Assembly: GCA_009664345.1 (NCBI GenBank)
Contig: CP043547.1
Coordinates: forward strand, 2,942,709-3,006,708
DNA from: Planctomycetales bacterium 10988
GTDB lineage: Bacteria > Planctomycetota > Planctomycetia > Pirellulales > Pb10988
Length of the DNA stretch: 64,000 bases
Direction of reading: 5' to 3'
This document shows positions 61,694-64,000 of this stretch, in pieces. Under the pieces are notes generated by a model. That model did not search any database, was not told where the DNA came from, and was given only the letters and a program-made list of their open reading frames with translations. Position numbers and translations under genes: made by a program. Within the stretch, counting starts at the first letter, position 1. Every line of letters starts with the position of its first letter.

Positions 61694-62685
61694 AATGCCC
61701 CACTTGTTCGCATAAACATCCGAAGTCCGCTGGCTTTCAATGTAGTAAGTGCGGCTATCAATTTGTCTTTGATCCAGCCCGTGACAAGATTGCGGATAAC
61801 AAGTTCGTCGTCATCATGAACAAGGCGAGTGCTAATGGCACATATCATTTCACCAAAGGCCAGTTTCTCTCGGCCCTCTGCCAAAAAGAATATGAATCGC
61901 CCCTGTTCAGTTTTGGCTGTGCAATCTTCACGCTGTGCTTGATTCCGTTGAGTTTCTTCATCAGTGCCATCATGACTAAAGATATGTGGGAACTTGGCAC
62001 GCCTGCCTTGGTGATCGGGATTCCGTTGTCGCTCTTTTTCGTTTGGCTTGGCCGAAAACATAAATATGATCCGCCACCGAACATGGATCGTTTAAATGAA
62101 TTGATCCGTCGTTGGAAAGAGGAAAAAGGCCCGATCGTCGGGTTGATCGAAGAACCGAACTTGCACGATCCGCCGCCGGAATGGCCGGAGCCGGACATGT
62201 ATGATTACGGAGTGGAACGCATTCTGATCGTGGAACGCGATATTCTTGTCGATTGGTTGGTCCTCAATCAAATGCATGCGGAATGGAAAACCTTGATCGT
62301 GGCGGCTTCTGGCTATCCGACGTATATGGTGGAACATGCCAACCGGCTCTTGGCCGAACGACCCGATTTGCCGGTGTTTCTCTTGCATGATGCGACCGAA
62401 GAAGGATTGTTGCTCGAATCGAGAATCCGTGAAGAAGGGCTTTTCCATCTCGCTGAGCATCCGGTGATCGACCTCGGGATCACGCCGGGCGAAGTCGAAA
62501 AGATGGACCGCTTGAAGGCTCTCAAACCGGAACAAAGCGATTATCATCTTCCGGTGGATATGTTGCCGCTGCTGATGCTTTCCACGGGAATTACCGCGGC
62601 GATGCTGCAACAGACGACCTTGGAAAATCTCCTCATGCAATCTCAATCCGGGGCGGATGACGCGGGCACCGTTGGATATGGATAA
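61690..62685 (+). CDS. Zinc-ribbon membrane protein with Toprim-like soluble domain
   Basis: A 331-aa protein starting at GTG 61690. It begins with a zinc ribbon (CPTCSHKHPKSAGFQCSKCG), has two transmembrane helices (GCAIFTLCLIPLSFFISAIM, TPALVIGIPLSLFFVWLG), then a ~200-aa soluble domain. Residues VERILIVERDILVDWLVLNQM and LPVFLLHDATEEGLLLESRI resemble the Toprim E...DxDxxG arrangement, but with DATEEG instead of DxDxxG. A GTGA overlap couples it to the cupin gene. Function unknown; the Toprim reading is tentative. Confidence 0.7.
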   Translation: MKCPTCSHKHPKSAGFQCSKCGYQFVFDPARDKIADNKFVVIMNKASANGTYHFTKGQFLSALCQKEYESPLFSFGCAIFTLCLIPLSFFISAIMTKDMWELGTPALVIGIPLSLFFVWLGRKHKYDPPPNMDRLNELIRRWKEEKGPIVGLIEEPNLHDPPPEWPEPDMYDYGVERILIVERDILVDWLVLNQMHAEWKTLIVAASGYPTYMVEHANRLLAERPDLPVFLLHDATEEGLLLESRIREEGLFHLAEHPVIDLGITPGEVEKMDRLKALKPEQSDYHLPVDMLPLLMLSTGITAAMLQQTTLENLLMQSQSGADDAGTVGYG

Positions 62686-62717
62686 TCAATCACCTTGTCT
62701 ATAGCGAGCATTTCTTG

Positions 62718-63209
62718 ATGAAAACTGGTTTTTGGCTGCGTGGTGTTGGGCTGTTTTGTTTGTTCGCGATGGTCGGATGCGAGCCGCATGTCTCGATGGA
62801 GGCCGAACGGCAGCTAGTTGTTGAAGGTCAGTATGAGAAAGGAATAGAAGCCCTCGAAACGTATTTGCGGAATAACCCAGAGAGTGCCGAAGCGAGCCGG
62901 GCCGCCTTCTTCTTGGGTAAGGCTCATCTGGGAGCCGACAAGTCTCTTGATGGAGCCACGATCATTTTCGAGAAAATCCTCCGTGACTTTCCCGACTCCC
63001 TCGAAGCTCATAAGAGCAAATATAAACTCGGCATGATCGCCCTGTGGATGGGAGACATCGACATGGCCTTGGCTCGCTTCCGTCCTTTGGCAGAAGTCCC
63101 GGATGGCCCGTTGGCCCCAGAAGCCCGGCAGATGGTCCTCTTCTTGGAACGCTTCCGCACTGAGCCCGTCCATGCCAACCAACACGAAGAGGGAGAGGCC
63201 AGACCGTAA
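62718..63209 (+). CDS. TPR lipoprotein
   Basis: A 163-aa protein (ATG 62718) with a lipoprotein signal: GVGLFCLFAMVGC and the following residue E, i.e. the lipobox M-V-G-C. The rest is helical with TPR-like repeats (GQYEKGIEALETYLRNNPESAEA, ATIIFEKILRDFPDSLEAHKS). This resembles YfiO/YbgF-type assembly factors but is shorter. The next gene begins 2 bp after the stop, so an operon with the asparagine-synthetase-like gene is likely. Confidence 0.8.
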   Translation: MKTGFWLRGVGLFCLFAMVGCEPHVSMEAERQLVVEGQYEKGIEALETYLRNNPESAEASRAAFFLGKAHLGADKSLDGATIIFEKILRDFPDSLEAHKSKYKLGMIALWMGDIDMALARFRPLAEVPDGPLAPEARQMVLFLERFRTEPVHANQHEEGEARP

Positions 63210-63211
63210 CG

Positions 63212-64000
63212 ATGGGAGCTTTGTTTGGTTTTACCGGAACCCCGCAATCCGGTGTTTTGGAACAGATGGCCGCGACCCTCAAGCATCGTGGGAGCGATCC
63301 GCTACAAACGCACATCACCGAACATGGCAGCCTTGGCTATCTTCCTCCTCGTCATGTTCCTAGCGATCTCATCACCCAGGGGAAAACCCAATCCCCCGAC
63401 GATATCCATTGCGGGATTTATTCAAGAGACGGTCTGACCATCGCCCTGGCCGGGGAAGCTTGGTGCCTTGCCGAACCGCAAGTTCCCAAAAGGGTGACGC
63501 TTGCCGAGCTAGCAAACAAGTTCACGCAGCAGGGGATCACCGTCATCGAAAACCTTGTCGGTTCCTTCATTGCCGTGCTTTCTGAAACAGACAAATGGTG
63601 GCTCGTTCGGGATCAGGTCGGGCGGCGAACGGCGTTTTATGCCGACTTTGAGGAACGCTTGCTCTTCGCCATCGAACCGAAAGGGGTCTTGGTTTATCCC
63701 GGAGTTCCCCGGAAGTTACGACCGGCGGCCTTGGCTCAATATATGAGTTTCAGTTTCGTTCCTGGGGCGGGGACAATGCTGGAAGGCGTTCAAGAAGTCC
63801 CGCCATCGCACTATGTCAAACAGACGGTGGGGAAGAAATCCAAACTCGTTCGTTATGCCGAATTGGAAACGAAACCATTGGAGCATCTCGCCCAAGAACA
63901 GGAATCGAAGATCGACGCTTGGTGGGAAAAACAGTTCCAACAAACCTTCAGCGATTGCGTTGCGTTGGGTTTGCCCCAAGATGAGCCCGTGGCGGTGTTT
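63212..64000 (+). CDS. Asparagine-synthetase-like protein lacking the Cys-2 nucleophile (partial)
   Basis: The N-terminal 263 residues of a protein running past the window end. It has the class-II glutamine-amidotransferase-like fold (FGFTGTPQSGVLEQMAATLKHRG, GDGLTIALAGEAWC-type strands, VGSFIAVLSETDKWWLVRDQVG) seen at the start of AsnB. After Met1 the residue is Gly, not the Cys that hydrolyses glutamine in active enzymes, so this domain probably does not use glutamine. The synthetase domain would lie downstream. Such Cys-less copies occur in asparagine-synthase-like proteins for peptide/lactam or surface-sugar modification; ammonia or another donor may be used. Confidence 0.8.
   Translation, partial: MGALFGFTGTPQSGVLEQMAATLKHRGSDPLQTHITEHGSLGYLPPRHVPSDLITQGKTQSPDDIHCGIYSRDGLTIALAGEAWCLAEPQVPKRVTLAELANKFTQQGITVIENLVGSFIAVLSETDKWWLVRDQVGRRTAFYADFEERLLFAIEPKGVLVYPGVPRKLRPAALAQYMSFSFVPGAGTMLEGVQEVPPSHYVKQTVGKKSKLVRYAELETKPLEHLAQEQESKIDAWWEKQFQQTFSDCVALGLPQDEPVAVF

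Noticed and set aside
1-64000. CRISPR arrays, rRNA and tRNA genes
   Set aside because: No short regularly spaced repeats, no conserved tRNA T-arm (GGTTCRANTCC) in an unoccupied cloverleaf context, and no rRNA-like sequence were seen.

Overview
The window looks like a chromosomal segment of a planctomycete of moderate G+C content. The pointers are a DUF1559 prepilin-like protein, a sulfatase next to two secreted proteins with a DUF1080-like fold, two ELWxxDGT-repeat surface proteins with an LE-x-LE-x-R N-terminal motif, a VIT/VWA lipoprotein, and many small lineage-specific paralogue families. This is inference from gene content, not from a phylogenetic marker. No rRNA, tRNA or CRISPR array was seen.

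Layout. 1-3.2 kb: the 5' part of a giant ELWxxDGT/FG-GAP surface protein (minus strand, cut by the window edge). 3.5-11.1 kb: a HEAT-like secreted protein, an arsenic operon (arsR, two arsC, arsI-like lyase, no efflux pump), then a 1,175-aa VIT-VWA-DUF2135 lipoprotein. 11.3-16.3 kb: a PaaK-like ligase, a DUF1445 cluster, a PSP1 protein with a Cys-rich tail and a DUF1559 protein. 16.4-19.4 kb: a minus-strand sulfatase cluster with two secreted concanavalin-like proteins.

19.6-24.3 kb is an accessory islet. It holds a frameshifted zinc-ribbon gene, a truncated Imm32-like copy interrupted by a 1.54-kb IS element, two tandem paralogues (A1, A2) separated by orphan C-terminal tails, an Imm32-like gene, and two tandem membrane-anchored paralogues. 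It resembles the immunity-gene arrays that accompany polymorphic toxins. A second array of three overlapping paralogues lies at 55.9-57.6 kb.

24.3-34 kb: a G8-domain secreted protein, a TonB-dependent siderophore receptor divergent from a PepSY membrane protein, a MESH1-like HD hydrolase and a second ELWxxDGT protein with DUF4214 repeats. 34.9-55.8 kb is mostly housekeeping: Tex, a STAS protein, a LOG-family protein, late heme genes (hemG/hemY, hemH), der, a type-4 uracil-DNA glycosylase, mutY, a PpiC-type foldase, VanZ-like and PTPS/QueD proteins, a CitG-like protein, an FHA protein and a membrane glycosyltransferase-like protein. 57.7-64 kb: a GAF/sigma-54 regulator with a GAFTDA loop, SixA, a cupin, a zinc-ribbon membrane protein, a TPR lipoprotein and the start of an asparagine-synthetase-like protein lacking the Cys-2 nucleophile.

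The most unusual non-coding signal is a recurring 14-16 bp near-palindrome (AAAAAGTGCTTTTT). It occurs eight times, only at 17.9-18.6 and 40.4-48.4 kb, mostly at the starts of minus-strand genes, and is read in more than one reading frame where it lies inside genes.
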